Under the pieces are notes generated by a model. The model was not told the origin of the DNA. It made no database searches and saw only the letters and a program-made list of their open reading frames with translations. From assembly GCF_036016955.1 (NCBI RefSeq), contig NZ_JAYWXI010000013.1:1-63312 (forward strand): a stretch of 63,312 bases of DNA, in the 5' to 3' direction. Each line of letters starts with the position of its first letter. Position 1 is the stretch's first letter. The stretch is from JAYWXI01 sp036016955. Lineage in GTDB: Bacteria > Bacteroidota > Bacteroidia > Flavobacteriales > Weeksellaceae. This document shows, piece after piece, positions 1 to 8,787 of this stretch. Both the position numbers and the translations under genes were made by a program.

Positions 1-2
1 AA

Positions 3-104
3 AATAAACTCAATAATCGACCTCGTAAAAGACTTGGATACCTCACGCCAAACGAAAAATTTAAACAAATTATTAATCAGAATTCTGTTGCATTTGCAAG
101 TTGA
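3..104 (+). CDS. IS30-family transposase, C-terminal fragment (cut by window edge)
   Basis: An open frame enters from the left edge and ends at TGA 102-104, giving 33 residues. It contains LNNRPRKRLGYLTPNE, the characteristic C-terminal stretch of IS30-family DDE transposases. The start lies outside the window, so integrity of the element cannot be judged. The stop codon falls inside the terminal repeat at 87-109. Family assignment rests on this one motif, which is distinctive. Confidence 0.85.
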   Translation, partial: NKLNNRPRKRLGYLTPNEKFKQIINQNSVAFAS

Positions 105-109
105 ATTCA
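87..109. repeat. IS30-type terminal inverted repeat (right end of element)
   Basis: This 23-base end matches, in inverse orientation, the sequence at 63204-63226 with two mismatches. It overlaps the transposase stop codon and marks the boundary between insertion sequence and chromosome. Confidence 0.7.
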
Positions 110-214
110 GCCATTAAAATTAATGAAATAGTTTTGCTTTCAATGTTTTGTAATTTCATTGGTGTTTTTTTAGAATTTAAAAATTGAGGTTTCTTATACT
201 GTATTATGTCTGTT

Positions 215-421
215 CTATAACGTTATTATTTCAGGTTTAATTAGCCTTTTAAATTGCTTCCATAAAACCGAGGAAAAGACAATTACTATAATGGTCATTA
301 ATGCATTATATTTTATTGAGTTTAAAAATATTACGGCTCCTAATAAAATCCCATATAGAAATGAAAATAAACAGGTAATTATTGTTCCCTTTTTTGTAAT
401 CGTTAGATTTCCTATTTTCAT
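215..421 (-). CDS. small two-helix membrane protein, unknown function
   Basis: 68 residues. A short polar N-terminus (MKIGNLTITKKG) is followed by a hydrophobic helix at about residues 12-33, a brief loop, a second helix at about 39-54 and a basic tail. No family is recognised. A TACATTTG element (Bacteroidota -7 type) lies on the same strand at 479-486, 58 bases upstream, without a well-spaced -33. The gene sits in AT-rich sequence between the IS30 end and the histidine kinase and may be accessory. The overlapping plus-strand frame at 291-497 looks like its shadow. Confidence 0.45.
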   Translation of the reverse strand: MKIGNLTITKKGTIITCLFSFLYGILLGAVIFLNSIKYNALMTIIVIVFSSVLWKQFKRLIKPEIITL

Positions 422-625
422 ATTGTTTCTATTCTATTTTATTTTATATGATTTGGTTTCGGCATTACAGATGCAAGACAAATGTACAAAATTTTGAATT
501 CGATTTTTTTATCAATTTTTCTTTTTTAATGGGTTAAGACTTGGTTCTGTGAAGGTGGTGTAATGTTAATGTTTTAATTTTAATTTGTTGGGTAGGAAAG
601 GGCATAGGGTTGGGTTTCCCCGGTT

Positions 626-1954
626 TTAGGCAAACCAGACTTCGAAAAGGCTTCCGTGGCCGGTGTTTCGGTAAAGGATATAGCCGTTGTGGGCTTCCAC
701 GATGCTTTTGGTGAGGGTTAGGCCGATGCCGGAGCCGTGGGGGCGGGTGGTGAAAAACGGTAGGAAAATTTTATCGCGGATTTGTTCGTTGATGCCTTCT
801 CCGGAATCCTCTATTTTCAGGATGATGCGGTGGTTTTGCTTTTTAGTTTCGATGAGGATGTGTTTGTCGGTTTGGGGCTGTTCCAAGGCGTGCATGGCGT
901 TGGTTAACAGGTTTACCAAAACCCTTTCGATCATTTTCTCGTCGGCGTGGAGTTTGATTTCCTCAAGCAGGGTGGTGCATCGGATGTTTTGGCGTTTGAA
1001 TTCGTTTTCAAAAATCTGCAAGACGTTTTCGATGGTTTTTTTGAGGTTAAAGAGCGTTTTTTTAGGTTTGGGCAGTTCGGCGACTTGGCGGTAGCTGTCG
1101 ATAAAGTGGAGCAGTTGTTGGGATTTTGAATTGATGATGTTCAGGCTGTCTCTCATTTCTTCTTGGTTTTCTTTTCCGAAGTCGTCTTGGCTGGCGAGGT
1201 ACTTTAGGTTTTCGAGCAGGCTGTTTACGGGGGTTAGGGTATTTAGCAGTTCGTGCGAAATCACTTTCATGAGGTTGTTCCAGGCCATTTTTTCTTTCCG
1301 GTCAATGATTTTTTGGACGGACTCCAAGGAGATGGTGCAAAAGGTTTGCTCCGGAGTTTCCAATCTCGAAACGCGGATGGAGTAGGATTGCTTTGAACTT
1401 TCACCGATTGAAATATGGATGAATTCCTGAGAATCGCGGTAACGGCTTTGTTCGATCAGGTCGAAAAACGCGGGGGCTTTTTCTTTATAGTAATCCCACC
1501 GGTTGTATTTTGGGATTTGCAGGATGTTTAGAAGGGCTTGGTTACAGAAAAAGACTTTCCATTGCGAAGAGGCCTGGGGCTTTTGCAGAATCAGGAAACC
1601 GATTTCCTGTTTGTTGAGGAGGTTTTCATAAAGCTGTTTGAAGGCGGTGAGCTGAGTGTGTTCGGCTTGGGTTTGGTAGTAGAGTTTTACGGCTTCGGTT
1701 TTTAGGGGGGTGGATGGGCTTTCGGTAGGGAAAAGCGAAAAGTCTTTTTTTCGGATTGCGGTAATGATTTTTTCGGTTTCTTCTCTTTTTCGGTTGAGGG
1801 TTGCCCAAAAGTAGAATAGAAGGAGAGCCCCTAAAATAATCGACAGCGAAGCGGTAATGTACTTTTCAGATTCGAGGAAGTGGTAGCCGGCAATCAGGGC
1901 GACTATTCCTGAAAAAAGAGACAGGAGTTCTGGTATGGGAGAGGTTTTCATCAT
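626..1954 (-). CDS. sensor histidine kinase paired with sigma-54 response regulator
   Basis: 442 residues. Two N-terminal membrane helices (about 8-26 and 35-52) are separated by only a short loop, so there is no large periplasmic sensor. A PAS-like cytoplasmic segment follows (about 100-215). The phosphoacceptor is His234 in ISHELLNTLTP. The ATPase domain shows the N box NLLTNAMHAL, G1 box EDSGEGI and G2 box GSGIGLTL. The layout resembles NtrY-type kinases. The start overlaps the stop of the upstream response regulator by four bases (ATGA), so the two are translationally coupled. The stimulus is unknown; cytoplasmic or membrane sensing is inferred from the topology. Confidence 0.9.
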   Translation of the reverse strand: MMKTSPIPELLSLFSGIVALIAGYHFLESEKYITASLSIILGALLLFYFWATLNRKREETEKIITAIRKKDFSLFPTESPSTPLKTEAVKLYYQTQAEHTQLTAFKQLYENLLNKQEIGFLILQKPQASSQWKVFFCNQALLNILQIPKYNRWDYYKEKAPAFFDLIEQSRYRDSQEFIHISIGESSKQSYSIRVSRLETPEQTFCTISLESVQKIIDRKEKMAWNNLMKVISHELLNTLTPVNSLLENLKYLASQDDFGKENQEEMRDSLNIINSKSQQLLHFIDSYRQVAELPKPKKTLFNLKKTIENVLQIFENEFKRQNIRCTTLLEEIKLHADEKMIERVLVNLLTNAMHALEQPQTDKHILIETKKQNHRIILKIEDSGEGINEQIRDKIFLPFFTTRPHGSGIGLTLTKSIVEAHNGYILYRNTGHGSLFEVWFA

Positions 1955-3288
1955 AGTCCAAATTTTTCCATTCTTCGGTAGAGGGCAGCACGCGAGAGGC
2001 CTAAGGCCTCGGCGGCGAGGGAGATGTTGCCTTGGAATTTTTTTAAGGAATTGCGGATCATTCTTTCTTCCATTTCTTCGAGGTTGAGCGAGGTAGGAAT
2101 AGAGGGTTCAATGGTCGGAGGGCTTAGGTTGAGTTGAAGGATGCCGTTTTCGGAGAGGATTACGGCGCGTTCGATGCTGTGTTCCAGTTCTCGGATGTTC
2201 CCGGGGAAGGCGTAGTGGTTTAAATCGTCTTTGTTTTCGAAGTGCAGAATCGCTTTGTCGTATTTCTGGCTGTATTTGTGTACGAAAAAATCGGTGAGGG
2301 GCATCAGGTCTTCCTTTCGTTCCCGAAGCGGGGGGATTTCGATTTCCACGGTATTGATGCGGTAAAAGAGGTCTTCCCGGAAGGTTCCTTCTGCGACTTG
2401 TTTTTTGAGGTTGGCATTGGTGGCGAAAATAAAACGCAAATCCAAAAAGCGTTCTTTGCTTTCACCGATTCGGACTAATTTTTTGGTTTGGATGAGGGTT
2501 AAAATTTTTTGTTGGAGTGGGAGGGAGAGGTTTCCGATTTCATCTAAGAAGACGGTTCCGCCGTTGGCATTTTCTATTTTTCCGGGTTTATCGGTTTTGG
2601 CATCGGTGAAGGCTCCTTTGGCATAGCCGAAGAGTTCGGCTTCAAAGAGGTTTTCAGACAATGTTCCGAGGTCGATGTGGACAAACGGTTCGTTTTTTCG
2701 GTGGGACTTTTGGTGGAGGTATTCGGCCATGACGAATTTTCCGGTTCCGTTTTCCCCGAGCAGTAGAATATTGGCGTCGGTGGGGGCGACTTTGGTTAGG
2801 GTGTCCATCACTTGCCTCATTTTCGGCGATTGGGTTTCCAGCTTATAGCTGGTGGAAGGGTGCTGAAGGTTTTGCCATTGTTCCAGTTTTTTGTTTTTGC
2901 GGGAGAGATCCACCGCGAGATTGACCGAGGCGTAAAGTTTTTCGTTGTTCCATGGTTTCAGCACAAAATCTGTGGCTCCGTTTTTCAGGGCTTGCACGGC
3001 CAGTTCGACTTCGCCGTATGCGGTCATTAGGATGACGGGGATGTTGGGGTTGATTTCGCGGATTTCGTGGAGCCAGTAGAGGCCTTCTTTACCGTCTTCA
3101 AATCCCCGTCGGAAATTCATGTCCAGCAGAATGACGTCCACTTCGTGTTCGGTCATGGTTTGAAAGATTTTTTTGGGGGAGGAGAGCGTAAGGACGTTCG
3201 TAAAGAATTTTTTGAGCCATACTTTGGCTGAAAAAAGGATGTCTTCGTCGTCGTCGGCAATCAAAAGGGTGGCTTCTTTCTTTCTCAT
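1951..3288 (-). CDS. sigma-54-dependent response regulator (NtrC/AtoC family)
   Basis: 445 residues. The receiver domain (about 7-120) has acidic residues near 12-14 and phosphoacceptor Asp56. The AAA+ domain follows with Walker A GENGTGK at 178-184, the sigma-54 contact loop GAFTDA at 225-230 (in place of the usual GAFTGA) and Walker B around 244-252. The C-terminus carries a Fis-type helix-turn-helix (LAAEALGLSRAALYRRM). It would activate RpoN-dependent promoters. The efflux operon starting at 3444 is divergent from it, and a palindrome plus -24/-12-like element sit between the two genes, making that operon the likely target. Phosphorylation by the coupled kinase is inferred. Confidence 0.92.
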   Translation of the reverse strand: MRKKEATLLIADDDEDILFSAKVWLKKFFTNVLTLSSPKKIFQTMTEHEVDVILLDMNFRRGFEDGKEGLYWLHEIREINPNIPVILMTAYGEVELAVQALKNGATDFVLKPWNNEKLYASVNLAVDLSRKNKKLEQWQNLQHPSTSYKLETQSPKMRQVMDTLTKVAPTDANILLLGENGTGKFVMAEYLHQKSHRKNEPFVHIDLGTLSENLFEAELFGYAKGAFTDAKTDKPGKIENANGGTVFLDEIGNLSLPLQQKILTLIQTKKLVRIGESKERFLDLRFIFATNANLKKQVAEGTFREDLFYRINTVEIEIPPLRERKEDLMPLTDFFVHKYSQKYDKAILHFENKDDLNHYAFPGNIRELEHSIERAVILSENGILQLNLSPPTIEPSIPTSLNLEEMEERMIRNSLKKFQGNISLAAEALGLSRAALYRRMEKFGL

Positions 3289-3320
3289 AGCTTTTGGGGT
3301 GTTCGTTTTCGCACATGGAG

Positions 3321-3336
3321 TGTTCGATAATGAACA
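3321..3336. promoter_or_regulatory. palindromic operator, probable activator binding site
   Basis: A perfect inverted repeat TGTTC-N6-GAACA lies between the divergent regulator (starts 3288) and the efflux operon (starts 3444). A further TGTTCG half-site lies near 3300. Its centre is about 75 bases upstream of the -24-like element at 3401, a normal distance for a sigma-54 enhancer site. Binding by the adjacent NtrC-type regulator is inferred. Confidence 0.5.
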
Positions 3337-3400
3337 TTTTTTTCAGGAGTGATTTTTAAGATGATTTAAAACTCAAGCGGTTACGAAAGTGTTTTTTTTA

Positions 3401-3416
3401 TGGCATGGCCTTAGTG
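3401..3416 (+). promoter_or_regulatory. possible sigma-54 (-24/-12) promoter of efflux operon
   Basis: TGGCA at 3401-3405 matches the -24 element. The -12 G is at the correct spacing (3414), but the following C is T, so the -12 half is imperfect. The predicted start of transcription is about 15-17 bases upstream of the adaptor ATG at 3444. The call rests on position and on the neighbouring sigma-54 activator more than on the match itself. Confidence 0.4.
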
Positions 3417-3443
3417 TAACTATTTGAAAATAAATCATCTGTA

Positions 3444-4685
3444 ATGGACACGAAAATAGAAAAAAAACATTCTAAAATCAAAATCATTTTAATTGCGGCT
3501 GGCGTTATGATTTTTTCGACTTTGTTTCTTTCGTATTTTTTTCGGCAAAAAAGCACGTATAATGTAAATCGAGAAGAACTTCAGTTGGCTGACGTTACTT
3601 TCGGGACTTTTGAGGACGTGATACTCATCACGGCGCAAACCCAATCCTTAAATTCTTCGCTGGTGAATGTTTTGGAGGGCGGTGCCGTTAAGGCCATTTA
3701 TGCGGAAGACGGTCAGATGGTAACCCAGGGGCAGCCTTTGGCGAGGGTTTACAATCCGAATACGGAATTCGGTTATTTGAATCAGGAAACGGGAATCATG
3801 CAGCAGATTTCCCAAATGCGGAATGCTCTTTTGGAACTGAAAAATCAAGAATTCCATCAGAATAAAGAATGGCTTCAGGCGCAGAACGATTATAATGTGG
3901 CTTTGCAGAGTTTCAATTTGCAAAAACGGCTTTACGAGGCGGAAATCGGCAGGAAGACGGACTATGATATGGCTCTTCAAAACCTGAATTACCAACAGCA
4001 GCGGAAACAGATTACCGAGCAGGGCTTGGTGAGCGAGAAAAAGGCCCGAAGCCAACAAATTTCGGCGATTAACCATTCCATTTCCCAGATGCAAAAAAGT
4101 TTGGAGGTGCTGAAAGGCAACCAAAATAATTTCCTGATTTTGGCACTGGTTTCGGGACGGCTTTCGTCTTTCGGTATTGCGATGGGGCAGAACCTCACTA
4201 GTGGGGAGAGTATTGGCAAGATTGACCTGATGGATGGGTACAAGTTGGTCGCAAAGGTGGACGAGTACTATATCAATAAACTGCAAGTAGGGCTTAAAGG
4301 TACGTTGGACAGTAACGGTACGTCTTATGCCATTACTGTGTCCAAGATTCTTCCAGAGGTTAAGGACGGTCGTTTTTCTGCCGAATTGGGATTTACGGGG
4401 GCTAAGCCCTCCGATTTGAAGATAGGGATGAGTTTTGGCGTGAAGATAAAGCTTTCGCAGGATACGCAGAGTTTGATGATTCCCAAGGGAAATTTCTATA
4501 ACACTACGGGCGGAAGATGGGTGTTTGTGTTGCGAGAGGGCAAGGCCGTAAAAAGGAATATCCGGTTGAATCGCGAAAATCAGAGGTATTACGAAGTGGT
4601 TTCGGGGCTTCATCCTAAGGAAAAGGTCATTGTGTCGGGGTACGAGGATTTTAAAAATTACGAAGAACTTATTATTAAAGACTAA
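3444..4685 (+). CDS. HlyD/MacA-type periplasmic adaptor of efflux pump
   Basis: 413 residues. One N-terminal membrane anchor (about 13-30) precedes a barrel-sandwich lipoyl-like half (VLEGGAVKAIYAEDGQMV). A long Gln-rich alpha-helical hairpin occupies about 110-215, the second lipoyl half follows, and a C-terminal beta-barrel region ends the protein. This is the membrane-fusion subunit joining an inner-membrane ABC permease to an outer-membrane TolC channel. It is the first gene of an operon with DUF2807 lipoprotein, ATPase, permease and TolC. The substrate is unknown; MacAB-type pumps move peptides, macrolides or lipids. Confidence 0.9.
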   Translation: MDTKIEKKHSKIKIILIAAGVMIFSTLFLSYFFRQKSTYNVNREELQLADVTFGTFEDVILITAQTQSLNSSLVNVLEGGAVKAIYAEDGQMVTQGQPLARVYNPNTEFGYLNQETGIMQQISQMRNALLELKNQEFHQNKEWLQAQNDYNVALQSFNLQKRLYEAEIGRKTDYDMALQNLNYQQQRKQITEQGLVSEKKARSQQISAINHSISQMQKSLEVLKGNQNNFLILALVSGRLSSFGIAMGQNLTSGESIGKIDLMDGYKLVAKVDEYYINKLQVGLKGTLDSNGTSYAITVSKILPEVKDGRFSAELGFTGAKPSDLKIGMSFGVKIKLSQDTQSLMIPKGNFYNTTGGRWVFVLREGKAVKRNIRLNRENQRYYEVVSGLHPKEKVIVSGYEDFKNYEELIIKD

Positions 4686-4712
4686 AAAAACGAGCTTGGG
4701 GCTCTTCGTTTT
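4684..4712 (+). terminator. possible intra-operon hairpin after adaptor gene
   Basis: A short imperfect stem with AAAACGA and TCGTTTT arms around a GC-rich loop directly follows the adaptor stop codon. The U-run is short. It may act as an attenuator or a 3' mRNA-stabilising structure within the operon. Confidence 0.3.
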
Positions 4713-4790
4713 CGGAGACTGCATTTTAAAAGGGATGGCGAGGCTCCAATGTTCCATACTATTAATCTAATCGTTCAAAATTGTTTAAAT

Positions 4791-5492
4791 ATGAAAATAA
4801 TTACGCTAAGTATGCTATCGCTGACTTTGCTTTCGTCTTGCATTGTCATTCACACCCAAGGCAGGGCTGTTGATGAAACACGTTTCAAAAAGGGAGCGGC
4901 CAAGGAGACCGATTATTCTGGTCGGCGCATGGAGTCCCGCGAATTTTCTGTGAGTGGCTTTTCGGAAATCAGTGTGTCTTCGGGGATGAGGTTCTACGTG
5001 AAAAAAGGCGATCGGCAGAGGGTGGTGGTGAACACGAATGCGCCTGAGGTTATTAAGGTTTCTTCGGAAGGAGGTTTGCTAAAGGTTCAATACAATTCAA
5101 CGCAACCGATGAGAAAGGTTGAAACAGAGGTGGTGGTTTATACCGACAAGATCGATAAACTGAAAGTAGAAAGTGCCGGGAAAATGGTGATTGAAGAGGG
5201 GATTCGTTCGGATCAACTTTGGATTGATCTGAGCAGTTCGGGGGAGCTGTCCGGAAACGTATCGGCGCAAAACATCCGAATCAAGGCGAGTAGTGCTTCA
5301 TCGGCGGCGTTGGCAATTCGGGCGGAACGCGTCGGGGTGGAGGCTTCTTCGCTGGCGAAGGTCAGGCTGTATGGGGAGGTCGAGGCGGTTCAGGCGGAAG
5401 CCACCAGTGCGGCGGAGGTTCACCTTGAAAACCTCAAATACAAAAATCTAAAGCAGGAGGTAACGTCTCTTGGAAAAATACAGACTAAGTAA
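4791..5492 (+). CDS. DUF2807 lipoprotein inside efflux operon
   Basis: 233 residues from ATG 4791. An upstream in-frame ATG at 4749 would place the signal peptide internally, so it is rejected. The signal sequence ends in a lipobox (LLSSC). The body is a Val/Ser/Ala-rich beta-repeat protein with the head-GIN pattern of DUF2807 (FSEISVSSGMRFYV and repeated AxSS motifs), which folds as a right-handed beta solenoid. The family is common in Bacteroidota and has no proven function. Its position between adaptor and ATPase suggests an accessory envelope role for this pump, which is inference. Confidence 0.8.
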   Translation: MKIITLSMLSLTLLSSCIVIHTQGRAVDETRFKKGAAKETDYSGRRMESREFSVSGFSEISVSSGMRFYVKKGDRQRVVVNTNAPEVIKVSSEGGLLKVQYNSTQPMRKVETEVVVYTDKIDKLKVESAGKMVIEEGIRSDQLWIDLSSSGELSGNVSAQNIRIKASSASSAALAIRAERVGVEASSLAKVRLYGEVEAVQAEATSAAEVHLENLKYKNLKQEVTSLGKIQTK

Positions 5493-5514
5493 ATAACCCT
5501 AAAATAATAAAACG

Positions 5515-6237
5515 ATGCTACAAACAGATAATCTATCGAAAGTTTACCGTACCGACGAAGTGCAAACCACAGCGTTGAATAAGGTTAGTCTTAAAATTAA
5601 CGAGGGCGAATTTGTTGCCATCATGGGGCCTTCGGGCTGTGGGAAATCCACTTTGCTTAATATTCTTGGTCTTTTGGATCAGGCGTCTTCGGGGTCTTAT
5701 CGGTTTTTGGATCAGGAGGTGGTAGGCACGACGGAGAAAACCAAAGCGGGGCTTCGTAAGCGGCATATCGGCTTTATTTTTCAGAATTTTAATTTGATTG
5801 ATGAGCTTTCGGTGTTTGAAAATATTGAACTGCCTCTGATTTATAATGGGGTTTCTTCTTCCGAACGAAAGAAACGGGTGCAGGAAATCATGGCGAAAAT
5901 TCAGATTGACCATCGCGGCAAACATTATCCTCAGCAGCTTTCGGGAGGGCAGCAACAGCGTGTGGCTGTGGCCCGGGCGTTGGTCACCCGTCCGCGGTTG
6001 ATTCTTGCGGACGAGCCTACCGGTAATTTGGACAGCAGCAACGGGAACGAGGTGATGAATCTTTTGGCCGAATTACATCGGGAGGGTTCCACCATTGTTA
6101 TGGTAACTCACTCGTCGTACGATGCGGGGTTTGCTTCGCGGATTATCAATATGAAAGACGGCGAAATTTTCAATGAGCAGACCGTTGATAGAACAAAAGA
6201 TTACTTTGAAAAGGCATCGGCAGATTCTTTTTCTTGA
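5515..6237 (+). CDS. ABC transporter ATPase, MacB/LolD type
   Basis: 240 residues. Walker A GPSGCGKS is at 38-45, the Q-loop near 90, signature LSGGQ at 142-146, Walker B LILADEP at 162-168, and the H-loop His follows in VMVTHS. Length and motifs match the LolD/MacB ATPase class that pairs with FtsX-fold permeases. It starts 22 bases after the DUF2807 gene, and the permease follows 79 bases later. It supplies ATP hydrolysis on the cytoplasmic face for mechanotransmission-type efflux. Confidence 0.93.
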   Translation: MLQTDNLSKVYRTDEVQTTALNKVSLKINEGEFVAIMGPSGCGKSTLLNILGLLDQASSGSYRFLDQEVVGTTEKTKAGLRKRHIGFIFQNFNLIDELSVFENIELPLIYNGVSSSERKKRVQEIMAKIQIDHRGKHYPQQLSGGQQQRVAVARALVTRPRLILADEPTGNLDSSNGNEVMNLLAELHREGSTIVMVTHSSYDAGFASRIINMKDGEIFNEQTVDRTKDYFEKASADSFS

Positions 6238-6316
6238 TGCTGCTTTCTCGGGGGAAGAATTTCCGAGGGAAAGACTCGGTTAAAAAAAATCAAAGGTTCA
6301 AAAAAAATACAAGATT

Positions 6317-8758
6317 ATGTTTAGAAATTGGCTTAAAATAGCATTTGTTAATTATAAAAAAAACCGCCTTTCGACTTTTATCAATCTCTTTGGGCTTACG
6401 GTCGGGCTCACGGGTTTTATGCTTATTCTTTTGCATTGGAACGATGAAGCGGACTATGAACGGTGGAATCCCGGGAGGGAAAACATCTACTACCTTCAGC
6501 AGTATTATAAAACCGATAACTGGGTCGGCGGCAATACGTCCTACCAAATGGTCAAAAGCATTATCGAGGAATTGCCGGAGGTGGAAGATTATGTGATGTT
6601 TGCTTACGATAATTCGGAGGAGTTGATGGTGGCGGAGAACGGAAAAAGCCATTACGCCCGAGGGGGGCAGGCTACGTCTGAAAATTTCTTTGCTTTCTTT
6701 CCTTTTAAACTGAAGTACGGGCGTTACGATAAGGCCTTGAGCGATTACAACAAAATGGCGATCTCGGAGGAGCTTAGCCGTCAGCTTTTCGGGGATGCCA
6801 ATCCGGTGGGGAAGCAGATCACTTATGGCGATCGGAAGTATATGGTCACTTCGGTGTATGAAATTCCGAAAGAGAATACTGTGGTGAAGCCTAATTTTCT
6901 TTTTCTTTCGCAAACCATGGCCGAGGATGTCGAAAACATCAAGGAAGGCTTTTTGAACTGGGGGAACTATTCTTACCAAGCTTTGCTGAAGCTAAAGCCG
7001 GGGGCAGATGTGGCCGGCGTGGAGCAGGCTATTTTTGATAAGGTGCTGGTGGGCAAACGCTATTCCAAGGAAGTGTTGCAGAAGGAGAATATCGTTTTGG
7101 AGGAAATGCTTACCCGATACGGGCCTAACAAGTTTTACCTTACCCGGTTGGATAAGATGAGGTTGGAAGCTAAATCGGAAGGGGGATTCAAAGAAAAAGG
7201 CGATTTCAAAACAATAAAAATTCTTTTCGGATTGGCGGTACTTATTTTGGTGCTGTCGGCCATTAATTTTATCAATCTTAAAATGGCTCAAGGTTCCCAA
7301 CGGGCCAAAGAGGTGGGAGTGAAAAAGGCTATTGGCAGTCGGAAAAGTCAACTGGTGGGGCAGTTTGTGATGGAAACGGTTTTGCTCTGTGCGGTCGCTT
7401 ACCTCTTGTCGTTGGCCTTGGTGGAGTTGCTTCTGCCTTCGTTCAATAAGTTTTTGGGGAAGTCGATGCGGTTGGATCATTTGAAAACGTTTGTTTATTC
7501 GGCGGCGATGACTTTTGGGGTGGCTTTGTTTTCGGGGCTGGTGCCGGCATTTTACCTTTCGAGTTTTAAACCGATTAATACGCTTAAAGGTAATTTTTCG
7601 CGCAGCAGTCATGGGGTATGGCTGAGAAACGGCATTCTTACGTTTCAATTGCTGATTTCCTCTTTTTTCCTCATTGCGGGGCTGATTATCCATCAGCAGG
7701 TGAATCATATGATGGCTAAGGACTTGGGGTTCAACGGCAATCAGACGATTATTATTTATTATAGCAATAAGGACAGTTCACACCGGAAATACGAGCGTTT
7801 GAAAAACGAAATCAAAAAAATAAACGGAGTGGAGGATGTAACCTTTGGAGAAGCTACGCCGACGACGGGAGGAAGCTCTTCCAATATGGATTGGCGGGAT
7901 AAAAGCATTATGGCTCAGCATGGGGCGATGGACTACAATTTTTTCGATTTTTTCGATATGAAGATTGTTAAGGGGCGAAATCTTTCTCCTCAATACGCTT
8001 CCGATACGGTAAATACCGTATTGGTCAATGAGGCTTTTGTCCGGCAAATGGGGTGGACCAATGACGAGGCGCTGAAGAACGAAGTGAAACCGGGTTTTGA
8101 TGAGAAAAATTATAAAATTGTGGGGGTGGTGAGGGACTATGATTTATGGGGCGTTAAGGATAAGACACCGGCTATTGCTTTTTTTCATTATTTGACAACA
8201 AAGTGGAAAAGACATAATATGTATTTTATGGAGGTAAAGCTTGGTGCGGACGACATCGAGGGGACGCTTGCGCGACTGAAAACGTTTTGGGAAACCAAGG
8301 GGGAACCGGGGTATCCGTTCAACTATGGTTTTGTCGATAAAACGTTTGCGAAGACTTTCGTGAAGTATCAGAAGCAGCAGACGCTCTTTGGGCTACTCAA
8401 TGCGGTTGTTCTTACGGTAGCCATGTTGGGGTTGTTTGCGCTTTCCTCCTTGTTGATTGAACAGAAGCTGAAGGATGTAGCGGTTAAGAAGGCTTTGGGG
8501 GCTTCGGCGAAGATCATTGTGTTTGATTTGACCCGACGGTTTTTGCTCATGGCTTTGGCGGCGGTGCTTGTTAGTATTCCCATTAGCTATTATTTCATGA
8601 ACGAGTGGCTGAAGGATTTTGCCTATCGTATTGAGATGCCTTGGTGGCCGTACGGGGTGAGTTTGGGCGTGATGCTTTTGCTTACGTTTGCGGTGGTGAG
8701 CTTTAAGGCGTATAGGGCAACGCGAGTGAATCTTGTCAAATACCTGAAGTACGAATGA
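6317..8758 (+). CDS. FtsX/MacB-type ABC permease, duplicated form
   Basis: 813 residues. The fold is doubled: a membrane helix near 20-42, a periplasmic MacB_PCD-like domain to about 280, a helix cluster (about 290-420), another helix near 437-457, a second periplasmic domain, and a final helix cluster (about 685-800). Motifs AKEVGVKKAIGS and DVAVKKALGAS mark the two coupling-helix regions. This eight-helix type is typical of Bacteroidota and is larger than proteobacterial MacB, which carries its ATPase fused. The ATPase here is the separate upstream gene. The TolC start overlaps its stop by four bases. Confidence 0.9.
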   Translation: MFRNWLKIAFVNYKKNRLSTFINLFGLTVGLTGFMLILLHWNDEADYERWNPGRENIYYLQQYYKTDNWVGGNTSYQMVKSIIEELPEVEDYVMFAYDNSEELMVAENGKSHYARGGQATSENFFAFFPFKLKYGRYDKALSDYNKMAISEELSRQLFGDANPVGKQITYGDRKYMVTSVYEIPKENTVVKPNFLFLSQTMAEDVENIKEGFLNWGNYSYQALLKLKPGADVAGVEQAIFDKVLVGKRYSKEVLQKENIVLEEMLTRYGPNKFYLTRLDKMRLEAKSEGGFKEKGDFKTIKILFGLAVLILVLSAINFINLKMAQGSQRAKEVGVKKAIGSRKSQLVGQFVMETVLLCAVAYLLSLALVELLLPSFNKFLGKSMRLDHLKTFVYSAAMTFGVALFSGLVPAFYLSSFKPINTLKGNFSRSSHGVWLRNGILTFQLLISSFFLIAGLIIHQQVNHMMAKDLGFNGNQTIIIYYSNKDSSHRKYERLKNEIKKINGVEDVTFGEATPTTGGSSSNMDWRDKSIMAQHGAMDYNFFDFFDMKIVKGRNLSPQYASDTVNTVLVNEAFVRQMGWTNDEALKNEVKPGFDEKNYKIVGVVRDYDLWGVKDKTPAIAFFHYLTTKWKRHNMYFMEVKLGADDIEGTLARLKTFWETKGEPGYPFNYGFVDKTFAKTFVKYQKQQTLFGLLNAVVLTVAMLGLFALSSLLIEQKLKDVAVKKALGASAKIIVFDLTRRFLLMALAAVLVSIPISYYFMNEWLKDFAYRIEMPWWPYGVSLGVMLLLTFAVVSFKAYRATRVNLVKYLKYE

Positions 8759-8787
8759 GTCTGAATAATAATCCGCATACCTTTAGC

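Noticed and set aside
291..497. Plus-strand frame of 68 codons opposite the small membrane protein
   Set aside because: It overlaps the better minus-strand frame; it has no recognisable promoter, and its composition fits a mirror of the opposing gene.
3648..4757. Long minus-strand open frame (369 codons) opposite the adaptor gene
   Set aside because: It lies entirely antisense to a clear HlyD-type gene, its translation shows no domain pattern, and similar antisense frames occur throughout this sequence because of the codon usage.
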